Positions 1-8,862 of a DNA stretch of 64,000 bases are shown piece after piece. Below the pieces are notes generated by a model, which was not told where the DNA came from, did not search any database, and worked only from the letters and a program-made list of their open reading frames with translations. Each line of letters begins with the position of its first letter. The stretch's first letter is position 1. Both the position numbers and the translations under genes were made by a program. The stretch is from Agrobacterium tumefaciens (lineage in GTDB: Bacteria > Pseudomonadota > Alphaproteobacteria > Rhizobiales > Rhizobiaceae). The DNA lies in assembly GCF_009649785.1 (NCBI RefSeq), contig NZ_WJOK01000004.1, positions 186,001 to 250,000 on the forward strand. The letters run 5' to 3'.

Positions 1-478
1 CGTCCACACTGACATGCATGACATCAGCCGCCTCGCGGTTCGACATCTCCTGATAATAGACCAGAACGATCGCCTCCCTTTGTCGCGCGGGTATGGCCTG
101 CAAGGCGCGCGCCACGGCACCGCTCTCGTCACCATCATATGGCAGGGCGGCATCGGGCAGCACACTGCCGTCAATCTGTTCGGGCGGCTCAGCAACCGAT
201 ATTTCCCGGCGCTTTCGCAACCGGTCGTAACAGAGGTTCAGCGCCACCCGGTGGATCCATGTGTCGAATTTCGCACGCCCCTGCCGCCACGTGCCTGCAT
301 GTTTCCATATGCGCAGGAAGGTCTCCTGCGCGATGTCTTCCGCCTCTGCCGGATCACCCAGCATACGCGTGGCAAGCGCCATGATCCTCGGCAGTTTGGC
401 CGTCACCAGAGCCTGCATCGCGCGGACATCTCCCGCAGCGACATCCGCCACCAAATCTGCATCCGGATCGCTTACCAT
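1..478 (-). CDS. ECF-type RNA polymerase sigma factor (3' end cut off)
   Basis: The visible 159 residues are the N-terminal part of an extracytoplasmic-function sigma factor, which directs RNA polymerase to a stress or signal regulon. Sigma region 2 is at about residues 25-90 (motif EAEDIAQETFLRIW, then KFDTWIHRVALNLCYD). Region 4 starts near 125 with the helix-turn-helix stretch YYQEMSNREAADVMHVS, where the window edge cuts it. The start is the ATG at 478; no Shine-Dalgarno is obvious. Any anti-sigma gene would lie beyond the left edge, so the signal cannot be inferred. About 200 bases without a convincing gene separate it from the racemase gene. Confidence 0.9.
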   Translation of the reverse strand, partial: MVSDPDADLVADVAAGDVRAMQALVTAKLPRIMALATRMLGDPAEAEDIAQETFLRIWKHAGTWRQGRAKFDTWIHRVALNLCYDRLRKRREISVAEPPEQIDGSVLPDAALPYDGDESGAVARALQAIPARQREAIVLVYYQEMSNREAADVMHVSVD

Positions 479-676
479 GTATCGGGCTTTGTCTCCGTAT
501 TGTCCTGTCGGACACGGGCGAAATCCATGCGGAATGACGGCGGCTTCAGTGAGGATGTCCCGCACCTTGCCACTTTAACGCAGACCCGCGCAAAATCCGT
601 CGCCGATTTCTGGGAAATATTCGCGTGCATTTTACGGCAGACCGCGGCACCGCACGAACACATTGGAACGGCTGTT

Positions 677-1450
677 TCAACCGTCCACAGATACCCCGGC
701 AAGCCTGTCCGGCCCGAACGCTTCAAGCAATCCGCGATAGGGCTTGGCGAGTGGCGTGGCATAGGCGCCGCGCTTGGCGGTCGAAAGCCCCATCGATACC
801 AGCGATTCCGCCTGTTTCACCGCCGCAGCGACGCCATCGATAACAGGCACGCCGAATTCGCTGCGCAGCTCGGCGGTGAGATCCGCCATACCGGCGCAGC
901 CAAGCACGATCGCTTCGGCGCGATCTTGACGCAGGGCCAGTGAAATCTCCTCCCGCAGCCTCTCCCTGGCATTTGATGCCGGATCTTCCAGCGACAGGAC
1001 GGGAATATCGGCGGCACGCACATTGCAGCGGGCAGACATGCCGTAACGGTGAACGAGATGTTCGAGCGGCAGCCGCGAACGCTCCATCGTCGTAACGATC
1101 GTAAACCTCTGCGCGATGAATGCCGTGGCTGAAACCGCCGCTTCGCAAATCCCAATTACGGGTATGTCGGCGAGCGCGCGGGCCGCATCGAGCCCGGTGT
1201 CGTCGAAACAGGCGATGACGGCTGCTCTGGCACCAAGCGTCGGCGCCTTGGCAAGCTCGAGCAGCAGGCCGGGTACCGCGAAAACCTCATCGTAATATCC
1301 TTCGATGGAGACAGGCCCCATGGAAGAGGTCACTGCCAGGATTTCCGTATCGCAACTGGCCGCCCGCGTCGCCGCGTCGGCGATCGTCGCTGTCATGGAT
1401 TGCGTCGTATTCGGATTAATGACGAGGATGCGCATGTTCTGTTTTTTCAT
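677..1450 (-). CDS. Asp/Glu/hydantoin racemase family protein
   Basis: A 257-residue cytoplasmic protein of the Asp/Glu/hydantoin racemase superfamily, which inverts a chiral carbon using two cysteines as acid and base. Visible are the N-terminal NPNTT motif, a first cysteine in ACFDDTG (about residue 81) and a second in VLGCAGM (about 185), as the family requires. The ATG at 1450 overlaps the permease stop by one base (TGATG), so translation is probably coupled; a TTG three bases upstream is an alternative. It is the last gene of a PotABCD-type operon. The substrate is probably what the transporter brings in, a hydantoin, allantoin-like or amino-acid derivative. That is inference; no hydantoinase or carbamoylase is nearby. 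Confidence 0.88.
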   Translation of the reverse strand: MKKQNMRILVINPNTTQSMTATIADAATRAASCDTEILAVTSSMGPVSIEGYYDEVFAVPGLLLELAKAPTLGARAAVIACFDDTGLDAARALADIPVIGICEAAVSATAFIAQRFTIVTTMERSRLPLEHLVHRYGMSARCNVRAADIPVLSLEDPASNARERLREEISLALRQDRAEAIVLGCAGMADLTAELRSEFGVPVIDGVAAAVKQAESLVSMGLSTAKRGAYATPLAKPYRGLLEAFGPDRLAGVSVDG

Positions 1451-2265
1451 CAACGCGAATGGCGACGGTTCAGAGTAACGATCAGGCCAAGCGTGGCCGC
1501 AATAACCAGGAAGGAGAAAAGGGTAGTGACGGCTCCGAGCGCGTAAAGCACTGGCGTCGTGACGTTGGTGGTCATGCCGTAGATTTCCAGCGGCAGGGTG
1601 TTGTAGGTGCCTGACGTCATCAGCGTACGGGCAAATTCGTCATAGGAAAGCGTAAAGCCGAACAGGCCGACGCCTATCAGGCTCGGTGCAATCATCGGCA
1701 GCACCACATGGGCAAACGTCTGCCAGGCGGATGCCCCGAGATCGCGGGCGGCTTCTTCATAGGATGGAGAAAAACGGTTGAAAACCGCCAACATGATGAG
1801 CACGCCGAATGGCAGCGTCCAGGTCAGATGCGCGCCAAATGCTGATGTATACCATGAAGGTTCCAGCCCAAGTTGTTGGAAAAGAACGCCGATACCGAGT
1901 GATATGATGATCGATGGCACCACGAGGCTTGCGACGGAAAGATAGAATAGCGGCGTCGCGCCGATGAATTTGCGCCGGAAAGCGAGACCCGCCAAAAGCG
2001 AGACGAGCACCGTGACGACCATGACCATGACGCCAAGCCCGAAGGAACGGCGGAACGAGCCGCCAAAATCGCCGACCGCCTGCTGTTCGAAAAGATTGCC
2101 GAACCAGTGCAGCGAAACACCGTTGAGTGGAAAGGTCAGTCCGCCATTCGGCCCCTGAAAGGCCAGGATGAGGATTGCCGACAGCGGGCCGTAGAGGAAC
2201 AGCACGAAGAGCAGAAAAAAGAAGGCGAGGACATAGAATTCACGGCCGCGTTTTTCCGAATGCAT
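1450..2265 (-). CDS. ABC transporter permease, PotC type
   Basis: A 271-residue inner-membrane permease of the spermidine/putrescine (PotC) class. It has about six hydrophobic segments, the first at residues 12-35. The cytoplasmic ATPase-coupling loop contains EEAARDLGASAWQTFAHVVLPM near residues 170-192, the canonical EAA motif. It follows the PotB-type permease after 3 bases, with AAGGAG upstream of its ATG. With its partner it forms the membrane channel of a polyamine/opine-type importer. The racemase downstream suggests that the cargo is not simply putrescine. Confidence 0.93.
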   Translation of the reverse strand: MHSEKRGREFYVLAFFFLLFVLFLYGPLSAILILAFQGPNGGLTFPLNGVSLHWFGNLFEQQAVGDFGGSFRRSFGLGVMVMVVTVLVSLLAGLAFRRKFIGATPLFYLSVASLVVPSIIISLGIGVLFQQLGLEPSWYTSAFGAHLTWTLPFGVLIMLAVFNRFSPSYEEAARDLGASAWQTFAHVVLPMIAPSLIGVGLFGFTLSYDEFARTLMTSGTYNTLPLEIYGMTTNVTTPVLYALGAVTTLFSFLVIAATLGLIVTLNRRHSR

Positions 2266-2268
2266 GGG

Positions 2269-3180
2269 TCACAGCTCCTTGCGGATATCGACGATGCGCA
2301 GGATGCCCGCGACCATCAGAAGAACGAGGATGAGCAGGATGACGGCATTTGCGGCCGCCGCGGGATATTGCAGCAGCGACATCTGGTTCTTCATCATCAG
2401 TGCCACCGACGCGCTCTGCCCGCCGGACATCACCTGAACCGTGGAGAAATCGGCCATGACAAGCGTCACGACAAAGATGCTGCCGATCGCCATGCCAGGT
2501 TTGGCAAGCGGAATGATAACGTTCCAGAGGGTCTGCCAGCCAGTGGCCCCGGCATCGCGCGCCGCTTCGATCAGCGATTTGTCGATGCGCATCAGCGTGT
2601 TGAAGATGGGTGTGACCATGAAAAGCGTATAAAGATGCACCATGGCCAGCACCACGGCAAAATCCGAATAGAGCAGCCATTCGATTGGCGCAGGTACGAT
2701 GCCGGCGCTGACCAGCGCGCTGTTGACCAGACCGTTGCGCCCGAGAACGGGAATCCAGGAAATCATGCGGATGATGTTCGACGTCAGGAAAGGCACGGTG
2801 CAGACGAGGAACAGAACCATCTGCATGGTGGTGGTGCGGATATGAAAAGCGAGGAAATAAGCGACCCAGAAACCGCAGAACAGCGTGATCGCCCAGACGA
2901 TGGCGGCGAATTTCAGCGTGTTGATATATGTTTGCCACGTGACCCAGGAACCAAGCGTCTCGGTATAGTTGAAGGTCACGAAACCCGGATACATCTGGGC
3001 AAAATCATAATCCCAGAAACTGACGACGGCGATCATGACGATCGGTAAAAGCAGGAAAAAGCCGAGGATCAGGAAAAGCGGTGTGGCCTGAATATAGGAC
3101 ACAAGCTTCTGCGGCAGGGCGAAGCTGCGGGACGGCTTGTCCTTTTTTTCGCTCACGCCGATGAATCTGACTGTCACCAA
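2269..3180 (-). CDS. ABC transporter permease, PotB type
   Basis: A 303-residue permease partner, with about six membrane spans and the EAA loop IEAARDAGATGWQTLWNVIIPL near residues 206-227. The N-terminus up to about residue 30 is charged and cytoplasmic. No ATG lies close to the AGGAG site, so the start is TTG at 3180 or GTG at 3177; I chose TTG on spacing (7 bases from AGGAG). It follows the binding-protein gene after a 75-base gap containing a GC-rich hairpin, which may lower permease expression relative to the binding protein. Confidence 0.92.
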   Translation of the reverse strand: MVTVRFIGVSEKKDKPSRSFALPQKLVSYIQATPLFLILGFFLLLPIVMIAVVSFWDYDFAQMYPGFVTFNYTETLGSWVTWQTYINTLKFAAIVWAITLFCGFWVAYFLAFHIRTTTMQMVLFLVCTVPFLTSNIIRMISWIPVLGRNGLVNSALVSAGIVPAPIEWLLYSDFAVVLAMVHLYTLFMVTPIFNTLMRIDKSLIEAARDAGATGWQTLWNVIIPLAKPGMAIGSIFVVTLVMADFSTVQVMSGGQSASVALMMKNQMSLLQYPAAAANAVILLILVLLMVAGILRIVDIRKEL

Positions 3181-3211
3181 GGCTTTTCTCCTGCTGGCTG
3201 CCTGTGAAAGA

Positions 3212-3233
3212 GAGGCCGCGTCGGCGCGGCCTC
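3212..3233 (-). promoter_or_regulatory. Intercistronic hairpin after binding-protein gene
   Basis: A perfect 9-bp stem, GAGGCCGCG with CGCGGCCTC, around a TCGG loop. It sits between the stop of the binding-protein gene (3256) and the PotB-type permease (3180). There is no U-run, so it is more likely an mRNA stabiliser or partial attenuator that keeps binding protein in excess of permease. Confidence 0.6.
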
Positions 3234-3255
3234 ATGTCTGCGAAAGGTGAGAAGA

Positions 3256-4545
3256 TCAGGCCGCGATGAACTCGTTCCAGCGACGAACCATGTAGCGGTC
3301 CTCGTCCATGACGGAGTTCCAGCAGGCGACCTTGCCCATGCGCTCCTGGAACGAACCGCCGTCGCGCACTGCACCGGCCTTTTCCATGACCTTGCCATCA
3401 GGCGCGATGATATCGCCCTGCGCGGGCTTGCCTTCGACCCAGTAACCCCACTCGTCGGCCGACATATGTTCCTTGGCCGTATCCATGGCGGCGGAGTAAT
3501 AGCCCTGACGATTGAGGTAGGCGCCGACCCAGCCGGACGTGTACCAGTTGATATACTCGTAAGCCGCATCCAGCTTGGCACCGGAGAGGTGCTTGGCAAG
3601 GCCAAGGCCGCCGCCCCACGAGCGATAACCTTCCTTGAGCGGCTGGTATTTGCAGGCGATGCCCTTGGAGCGAACGGCGGCGACGGCGGGCGACCACATG
3701 GACTGGATCACGACTTCACCCGACGCCATGAGGTTGACGCTTTCATCGAAGCTCTTCCAGAAGGCACGGAACTGGCCGTCCTTCTTGGCCTTGATGAGGA
3801 AGTCGATGGTCTTGTCGATCTCCTCCTTCGTCATGTTGCCCTTGTCGGCATATTTGATGTTGCCCATGGCTTCCATGATCATCGCCGCATCCATGATGCC
3901 GATGGAGGGGATGTTGAGGATAGAGGCCTTGCCCTTGAACTTGGGGTCCATGATATCGGCCCAGCTGGTGATATCGCGGCCGACGAGATCGGGGCGAATG
4001 CCGAGCGTATCGGCATTGTAGATGGTCGGAACCATGGTGAAATAATCGGTTTCGCTTTTCGCAAACTTCTTGTCGCCGGGCTTTTCGACGAAACCGACCG
4101 TGTGCGGGGCGGTACCCTGGGCCACGACGCTATCGGGCGTCAGCTTGCCGTTTTTGAACAGCGGAACGATCTTGTCGTAATATTTCAGCTTCTTGATTTC
4201 CATCGGCTGAATGACACCCGCCGGGTAGACCTTCTTCAGGATCCAGTATTCGATGTCGGCGATATCGTAGGAGTTCGGCTGGGTCACGGCGCGCTGCGCG
4301 GCCGCATCCGAATCCGTCGCCGTCATCTCCAGCGTGATACCGAGATCAGCCTTGCACTTTTCGGCAATCGCATTGAGGTTCGAAACACCCGTGCCGAACT
4401 GGCGGATCGTGATCGGGTTCTGCGCCCATATGGTCGGGAAACCGGTGACAAGGCCGGAGCCGATGGCCGCGCCTGTTGCCGCGGCACCTGCCTTTAGAAG
4501 GCCGCGGCGGGACAGGCCCTTGTTGCTGTTGGAGTTGTCGGTCAT
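3256..4545 (-). CDS. Extracellular solute-binding protein, PotD-like
   Basis: A 429-residue periplasmic binding protein. The N-terminus has a twin-arginine signal (SRRGLLKAGAAATGAAIG, about residues 12-30), so it is probably exported folded by Tat. The mature part follows the PotD/family-1-type fold (IRQFGTGVSNLNAIAEKCKADLG early, MSADEWGYWVEGKPA late). It is longer than E. coli PotD (about 350 residues), closer to rhizobial opine or amino-acid-derivative binders. ATG at 4545 is preceded by AGGAGAACTTTAA. It is second in the operon, after the ATPase. Confidence 0.92.
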   Translation of the reverse strand: MTDNSNSNKGLSRRGLLKAGAAATGAAIGSGLVTGFPTIWAQNPITIRQFGTGVSNLNAIAEKCKADLGITLEMTATDSDAAAQRAVTQPNSYDIADIEYWILKKVYPAGVIQPMEIKKLKYYDKIVPLFKNGKLTPDSVVAQGTAPHTVGFVEKPGDKKFAKSETDYFTMVPTIYNADTLGIRPDLVGRDITSWADIMDPKFKGKASILNIPSIGIMDAAMIMEAMGNIKYADKGNMTKEEIDKTIDFLIKAKKDGQFRAFWKSFDESVNLMASGEVVIQSMWSPAVAAVRSKGIACKYQPLKEGYRSWGGGLGLAKHLSGAKLDAAYEYINWYTSGWVGAYLNRQGYYSAAMDTAKEHMSADEWGYWVEGKPAQGDIIAPDGKVMEKAGAVRDGGSFQERMGKVACWNSVMDEDRYMVRRWNEFIAA

Positions 4546-4574
4546 TTAAAGTTCTCCTCTGGTTATTTTTGGGG

Positions 4575-5660
4575 TCACTTCTCTACCCGGCCGAGCACGA
4601 TGGCATCGGCCGCATTCCATGAAAGCGGTATGGCGTCGCCGGTCTTTACCGGCTTTTCGAAGAAGGCGACGTCGCTGAGGATGGCGTTGAAATCCTCAAT
4701 GCCCGCGCCGGTCACGGCGATCTTCACGCTTGCACCGCGATATTCGACATTCGAGACGATGCCGGTAAAACCGAAACCGGGTTGATCCGCCTCGCCGACG
4801 CGCACACGGTCGGTACGAACGGCGATATCGACCGCGCCGTCATCCGGGGCAACGCCGCCCGCCGTGAAGGTGCCGCCGCCTGCAACCTCCAGCGTGACGA
4901 GATCGCCGTTCTTTTCCTTGAACCGGCCGGAAATGACATTGTGATCGCCCATGAAGCGGGCGACGAAAGCGGTGGCCGGGCGCTCAAACAACTCGCGCGG
5001 TGTCGCTGCCTGCTCGATGCGGCCGTCATTCATGACGACGATGACGTCGGCCAGCGCCATTGCCTCTTCCTGACTGTGTGTGACGTGAACAAAGGTGATG
5101 CCGAGCGAGGTTTGCAGCTTCTTCAGCTCGGCCCGCATACGGATCTTGAGGAAAGGATCGAGTGCCGAAAGCGGCTCATCCAGCAGCAACGCCTCGGGGT
5201 CGGTGATAAGCGCGCGAGCCAACGCCACGCGCTGCTGCTGCCCGCCGGAAAGCTGGGCCGGGCGCCGGGTGGCATAGGGTTCGAGCTGCATCAGCCGCAG
5301 CATCTCCAGCGCCTTGGCGCGGCGCGCTTCCTTGTCCACCCCCTTCATCTTGAGGCTGAAGGCAACGTTGTCGACGAGATCGAGATGAGGAAACAGCGCA
5401 TAGGACTGGAACATCATTGCCGTGCCGCGTTTGGCGGGCGGCAGATCGGTGACGACCACATTACCAAGCCTGACATCGCCGCTTGAAATGCTTTCGTGGC
5501 CGGCGATCATTCGCAGTGTCGAGGTCTTGCCGCAGCCCGAAGGACCAAGCAGGCAGCAGTAACTTCCTGCCGGTATCTTGAGGCTTATGGCATGCACCGC
5601 GGTGGTGTTGCCATAAATCTTGGAAACGGAAGCGATGTCGATTGCTGCGGCTTTGCTCAT
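4575..5660 (-). CDS. ABC transporter ATP-binding protein, PotA type
   Basis: A 361-residue ATPase that energises the PotBCD-type importer. Walker A GPSGCGKT is at 39-46, signature LSGGQ at 137-141 and Walker B LLLDEP at 158-163, followed by a C-terminal TOBE-type regulatory domain (about 240-361). The ATG at 5660 is preferred over the GTG at 5666, because AGGAG lies 7 bases before the ATG but too close to the GTG. It is the first gene of the five-gene operon 5660 to 677, so the promoter should lie in 5661-5930. Confidence 0.94.
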   Translation of the reverse strand: MSKAAAIDIASVSKIYGNTTAVHAISLKIPAGSYCCLLGPSGCGKTSTLRMIAGHESISSGDVRLGNVVVTDLPPAKRGTAMMFQSYALFPHLDLVDNVAFSLKMKGVDKEARRAKALEMLRLMQLEPYATRRPAQLSGGQQQRVALARALITDPEALLLDEPLSALDPFLKIRMRAELKKLQTSLGITFVHVTHSQEEAMALADVIVVMNDGRIEQAATPRELFERPATAFVARFMGDHNVISGRFKEKNGDLVTLEVAGGGTFTAGGVAPDDGAVDIAVRTDRVRVGEADQPGFGFTGIVSNVEYRGASVKIAVTGAGIEDFNAILSDVAFFEKPVKTGDAIPLSWNAADAIVLGRVEK

Positions 5661-5931
5661 GAACACTCTCCTGCGACGTCTTTGTCATGCAGGAGCCGTG
5701 CCAATCGGCTTTGCCATTGATATAAAAAGGGAATTTCGATGTGCCCACCGGTCCCGTCACCGGCCTGCTCAAATTTACATCGATTGTTTTCGATTTGGTG
5801 CGGAAATTGTATGCGATCTGAGCGACCGACAGCGAAACATGAAATCGGGAAAAGAGTGCCATCGAAACGAACTGGCTGACACCACTGGAATGGCGGACAT
5901 TTTCCCGGCAAACACAACACAAAGGCTACTG
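5661..5931. other. Intergenic region upstream of the PotA-type operon
   Basis: Part of the 313-base gene-free gap between the amino-acid transporter operon and the PotABCD-type operon. It is AT-richer around 5715-5830 and must hold the promoter of the leftward operon starting at 5660. I see no strong palindrome or unambiguous -35/-10 pair. Apparent short reading frames here have no ribosome-binding site or recognisable product. Confidence 0.45.
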
Positions 5932-5965
5932 CCGACGCACGCACCGCTCCGGTCGCGTGCGTCGG
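5932..5965 (-). terminator. Hairpin terminator after amino-acid ABC operon
   Basis: A stem of 11 bp (CCGACGCACGC with GCGTGCGTCGG) extended by an inner ACCG/CGGT pair with one bulged base. It begins about 9 bases after the stop of the GlnQ-type gene (5974). The U-run is weak, but position and stability fit a transcription terminator. Confidence 0.6.
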
Positions 5966-5973
5966 TACTGTGC

Positions 5974-6699
5974 TTAGATCATGCCAAGGAACTGCTTGAG
6001 TTCCGGCGTCTGGGGATTGGCAAAAACATCTTCCGGCGGGCCGATCTCGTGCACGCGGCCCTGATGCATGAAGACGACGCGCGAGCAGACGTCGCGGGCA
6101 AACTTCATTTCATGCGTCACCATCAACAGGGTCATGCCTTCCTTTGCCAGTTCGCGCACGACGGCTAGCACCTCAGACACGAGTTCGGGGTCGAGCGCCG
6201 AGGTAATCTCGTCACAGAGAAGGGCGATAGGCTGCATGGCAAGGGCGCGGGCAATCGCCACGCGCTGCTGCTGGCCGCCGGACAGTTCATCCGGATAGGC
6301 ATCGAACTTGTGCGCCAGCCCGACACGCTCCAGCATCCTGCGCGCCGTCACCTCGGCCTCCGGCTTGGTGACCTTTTTCACCACCATCTGCGAAAGCATG
6401 ACATTGCCGCCGGCCGTCAGATGCGGAAAGAGGTTGAATTGCTGGAAGATCATGCCGACCTTCAGCCGCAATGCCTTCAGATGCAGCTCATCGTCCAGCA
6501 ACTGCGCACCTGCCACCTGGATCGAGCCGGCGCTGATCGTCTCCAGTCCGTTGATGCAGCGAAGCAGCGTCGATTTTCCAGAGCCGCTTTTGCCGATGAT
6601 GGCGATCACCTCGCCGGGTTCGACATCCAGATTTATGCCCTTCAGCACCTCATTGTCGCCAAAGCTCTTGTGGACTTCAGTGATTTCGATGAGCGACAT
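5974..6699 (-). CDS. Polar amino-acid ABC transporter ATP-binding protein, GlnQ type
   Basis: A 241-residue ATPase of the polar amino-acid uptake family. Walker A GKSGSGKS is at 36-43 and signature LSGGQ at 139-143. Walker B reads LLCDEITSALD (about 160-170): the usual DEP is DEI here, a conservative departure that keeps the catalytic glutamate. The start overlaps the preceding permease by 23 bases, with AGGAAG upstream. It is the last gene of the operon regulator, binding protein, permease, permease, ATPase. Confidence 0.95.
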   Translation of the reverse strand: MSLIEITEVHKSFGDNEVLKGINLDVEPGEVIAIIGKSGSGKSTLLRCINGLETISAGSIQVAGAQLLDDELHLKALRLKVGMIFQQFNLFPHLTAGGNVMLSQMVVKKVTKPEAEVTARRMLERVGLAHKFDAYPDELSGGQQQRVAIARALAMQPIALLCDEITSALDPELVSEVLAVVRELAKEGMTLLMVTHEMKFARDVCSRVVFMHQGRVHEIGPPEDVFANPQTPELKQFLGMI

Positions 6700-7336
6700 T
6701 GAGCTTCCTTTCTAGGAACTGGCTGGATTTCGACAGCGGCCAGCAGAGGGCGAAATAGATGAGAGCAACCAGCCCATAGACGGTGAAGGGCTGGAAGGTG
6801 GCATTGGTGACGATCGTGCCGGCCTTGGACAGTTCAACGAAACCGATGATGGAGGTGAGTGCTGTGCCCTTGACGACCTGCACGGAAAAACCGACCGTTG
6901 GCGGAATGGCGATCTTGAGCGCCTGCGGCAGGATGACGTAACGCATCTGTTGCAGGCGGCCCATGGCAAGGCTGGCGGACGCCTCCCACTGGCCCTTCGC
7001 AATCGCCTCAACGCAGCCACGCCAGATTTCCGCAAGGAAGGCAGCGGTCCAGAGGATAAGCGCCACGCCAGCCGCAAGCCAGGCCGGAACATCAACCCCG
7101 AGGAGACCGAGGCCGAAAAAAGCGATGAAAAGCTGCATTAGCAGCGGGGTGCCCTGAAAGACTTCGATATAGATGCGGGCAGCGCGGTTCAAAGCCCGGC
7201 GCGGGCTGATGCGCAACCACAGAAGCACGATGCCCACCATACCGCCGCCGATGAAGGAAACGAGCGATAGCAACAGCGTCCAGCGGGTGGAGAGCAGCAG
7301 GTTGCGCAGAATGTCCCAAAAGGTGAATTCAGTCAT
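6677..7336 (-). CDS. Amino-acid ABC transporter permease (second)
   Basis: A 219-residue HisM/GlnP-type permease beginning MTEFTFWDILRN. It has about five spans and the family loop with IYIEVFQGTPLLMQLF near residues 55-70, the family's R-GTP-like region. The start is the ATG at 7336, which overlaps the stop of the previous permease (ATGA). The same frame is open further upstream, but that part is only the shadow of the first permease. It pairs with the product of 7333-8004 as a heterodimeric channel. Confidence 0.93.
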   Translation of the reverse strand: MTEFTFWDILRNLLLSTRWTLLLSLVSFIGGGMVGIVLLWLRISPRRALNRAARIYIEVFQGTPLLMQLFIAFFGLGLLGVDVPAWLAAGVALILWTAAFLAEIWRGCVEAIAKGQWEASASLAMGRLQQMRYVILPQALKIAIPPTVGFSVQVVKGTALTSIIGFVELSKAGTIVTNATFQPFTVYGLVALIYFALCWPLSKSSQFLERKLNVAHRNH

Positions 7337-8004
7337 CGTGCCGCCCTCCTCGGGAAAAGAAAGCTGCCGAGCGCCAGCATGCCCTGCCGCAACAAGATGG
7401 CGAGCAGCAGGTAGATGACAGTTGACAGGATGTAGGCTTCGAAGGCGCGGAACGTGCGCGACTGGATGAAGTTCGCCGCAAAGGTCAGGTCTTCCACCGC
7501 AATCTGCGAGACGACGGCCGAGCCGAGCATGACGATCACCACTTGCGAGGAAAGCGCCGGCCAGATGCGTTGCAGCGAAGGTGTGAGCACCACATGGCGA
7601 AACGTTTCGAAGCGCGTCATGGCAAGGCTCGCGCCCGCCTCGAACTGGCCCTTCGGCGTCGCCTGAATACCGGCGCGGATGATCTCGCAACTATAGGCGC
7701 CCAGATTGACGATCATCGCCAGATTGGCCGCGGTCAGCTCTGTAAGCTTGAAACCAAGTGAAGGCAGGCCAAAGAAGATGAAAAACAACTGGATCAGAAA
7801 AGGCGTATTGCGGATGAGCTCCACATAGGTGCCGACGATGGGCTTCAACCATGAAGGTCCGAGCGCCCGGGCCCAGGCGCAGGCGATGCCAAGTGAAACG
7901 CCGACCACGCCGCCGACCAGCGTGAGTTGGCTGGTAATGGCGATGCCTTTGGCAATTTGTGGCCAATATTCGCCAAGCCACAGGAAATCAAATTGATAGC
8001 TCAA
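7333..8004 (-). CDS. Amino-acid ABC transporter permease (first)
   Basis: A 223-residue permease of the HisQ/GlnP class. It carries YVELIRNTPFLIQLFFIFFGLP at about 60-82, the typical family signature, and several hydrophobic spans from residue 17 onward. No ATG is available near the N-terminus, so the start is TTG at 8004 behind a weak GGGGA site. It lies 72 bases after the binding-protein gene, and that gap holds a strong hairpin. Confidence 0.92.
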   Translation of the reverse strand: MSYQFDFLWLGEYWPQIAKGIAITSQLTLVGGVVGVSLGIACAWARALGPSWLKPIVGTYVELIRNTPFLIQLFFIFFGLPSLGFKLTELTAANLAMIVNLGAYSCEIIRAGIQATPKGQFEAGASLAMTRFETFRHVVLTPSLQRIWPALSSQVVIVMLGSAVVSQIAVEDLTFAANFIQSRTFRAFEAYILSTVIYLLLAILLRQGMLALGSFLFPRRAAR

Positions 8005-8036
8005 GAAACAGTCCCCTTGCGCCGGTGGAGAAAGGC

Positions 8037-8061
8037 GTCATCCCGGCGGATCCGGGATGAC
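8037..8061 (-). promoter_or_regulatory. Intercistronic hairpin after binding-protein gene
   Basis: A perfect 10-bp stem (GTCATCCCGG with CCGGGATGAC) around a 5-base loop, between the binding-protein stop (8077) and the first permease start (8004). It lacks a U-run. The location matches the hairpin at 3212-3233 although the sequence is unrelated, which suggests the same role in setting expression ratios. Confidence 0.62.
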
Positions 8062-8076
8062 CATGGCAAACGATGA

Positions 8077-8862
8077 TCAAAGATCTTTCGGCAGATCCTG
8101 GCCAAGCCACTTGGTGGCGATCGCATTCAGCGAGCCGTCGGCCTTGGCTGCAGCTACGGTGGCGTTGACCTTTTCCAGTAAGGCCGGCTCGTTCTTGTTG
8201 AGGCCGATGTAGCAGGGAGAGTTCTTGATGAGGAACTTCAATTCCGGACGCTTCGGCGGGTTCTTGGCGAGGATGGCGGCTGCAACCACGTTGCCGGTCG
8301 CGACAACTTCCACCTGGCCCGAAAGGAAGGCCGAGATGGTGCCGTTATTGTCCTCGTAACGCTTGATGGTGGCGTCCGAAGGCGCGACCTTCGTCAGTTC
8401 CAGGTCCTCGACGGCACCGCGCGTGACGGCGATGGTCTTGCCCTTAAGATCTTCGGCCTTGGAGATCGCGACGTCGGCCGGGCCGAAAACGCCGTTGAAG
8501 AAAGGCGCGTAAGCATCAGAGAAATCAATAACTTTTTCACGATCTGGATTCTTGCCGAGGCTGGAGATAACGAGATCGACCTTGTTGGTCTGGAGATAGG
8601 GAACACGGTTGGCACTGGTGACCGGGACGAGTTCCACCTTCACGCCCAGCTTGTCGGCGATCATCTTGGCCATGTCGATGTCATAACCCTGCGGGGTCAT
8701 ATCAGCAGCAACGCTGCCGAAGGGCGGGAAATCCTGCGGTACGGCCACACGCAGCGTGCCGCGTGCGGTGATGTCGGCAAGGGCATCCGCCTTGGCGGGC
8801 GCGGAAAAACCAAAGGCGGCAGCCATGGCGGCGGCAGCGATGAGGGTCCGTCTGAAGATCAT
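8077..8862 (-). CDS. Family-3 amino-acid-binding periplasmic protein
   Basis: A 261-residue solute-binding protein with a Sec signal peptide (cleavage probably after the AKA at about 23-25). The start of the mature domain, ITARGTLRVAVPQDFPPFG, is typical of family-3 binders of polar amino acids. ATG at 8862 has AAGGAG 8 bases upstream and overlaps the stop of the GntR gene by 3 bases (ATATGA), so synthesis is coupled to the regulator. The exact amino acid is not decidable from sequence. Confidence 0.94.
   Translation of the reverse strand: MIFRRTLIAAAAMAAAFGFSAPAKADALADITARGTLRVAVPQDFPPFGSVAADMTPQGYDIDMAKMIADKLGVKVELVPVTSANRVPYLQTNKVDLVISSLGKNPDREKVIDFSDAYAPFFNGVFGPADVAISKAEDLKGKTIAVTRGAVEDLELTKVAPSDATIKRYEDNNGTISAFLSGQVEVVATGNVVAAAILAKNPPKRPELKFLIKNSPCYIGLNKNEPALLEKVNATVAAAKADGSLNAIATKWLGQDLPKDL

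Noticed and set aside
472-762. A 96-codon leftward open frame between the sigma factor and the racemase genes
   Set aside because: It overlaps both confident genes, has no ribosome-binding site and shows no recognisable domain.
14-943. Long rightward open frame with plausible-looking translation
   Set aside because: It runs antisense to the sigma factor and racemase genes; high GC content makes such antisense frames common.
2107-3048. A 313-codon rightward frame opposite the PotB/PotC genes
   Set aside because: The product is extremely rich in His, Asp and Arg, typical of antisense membrane-protein genes.
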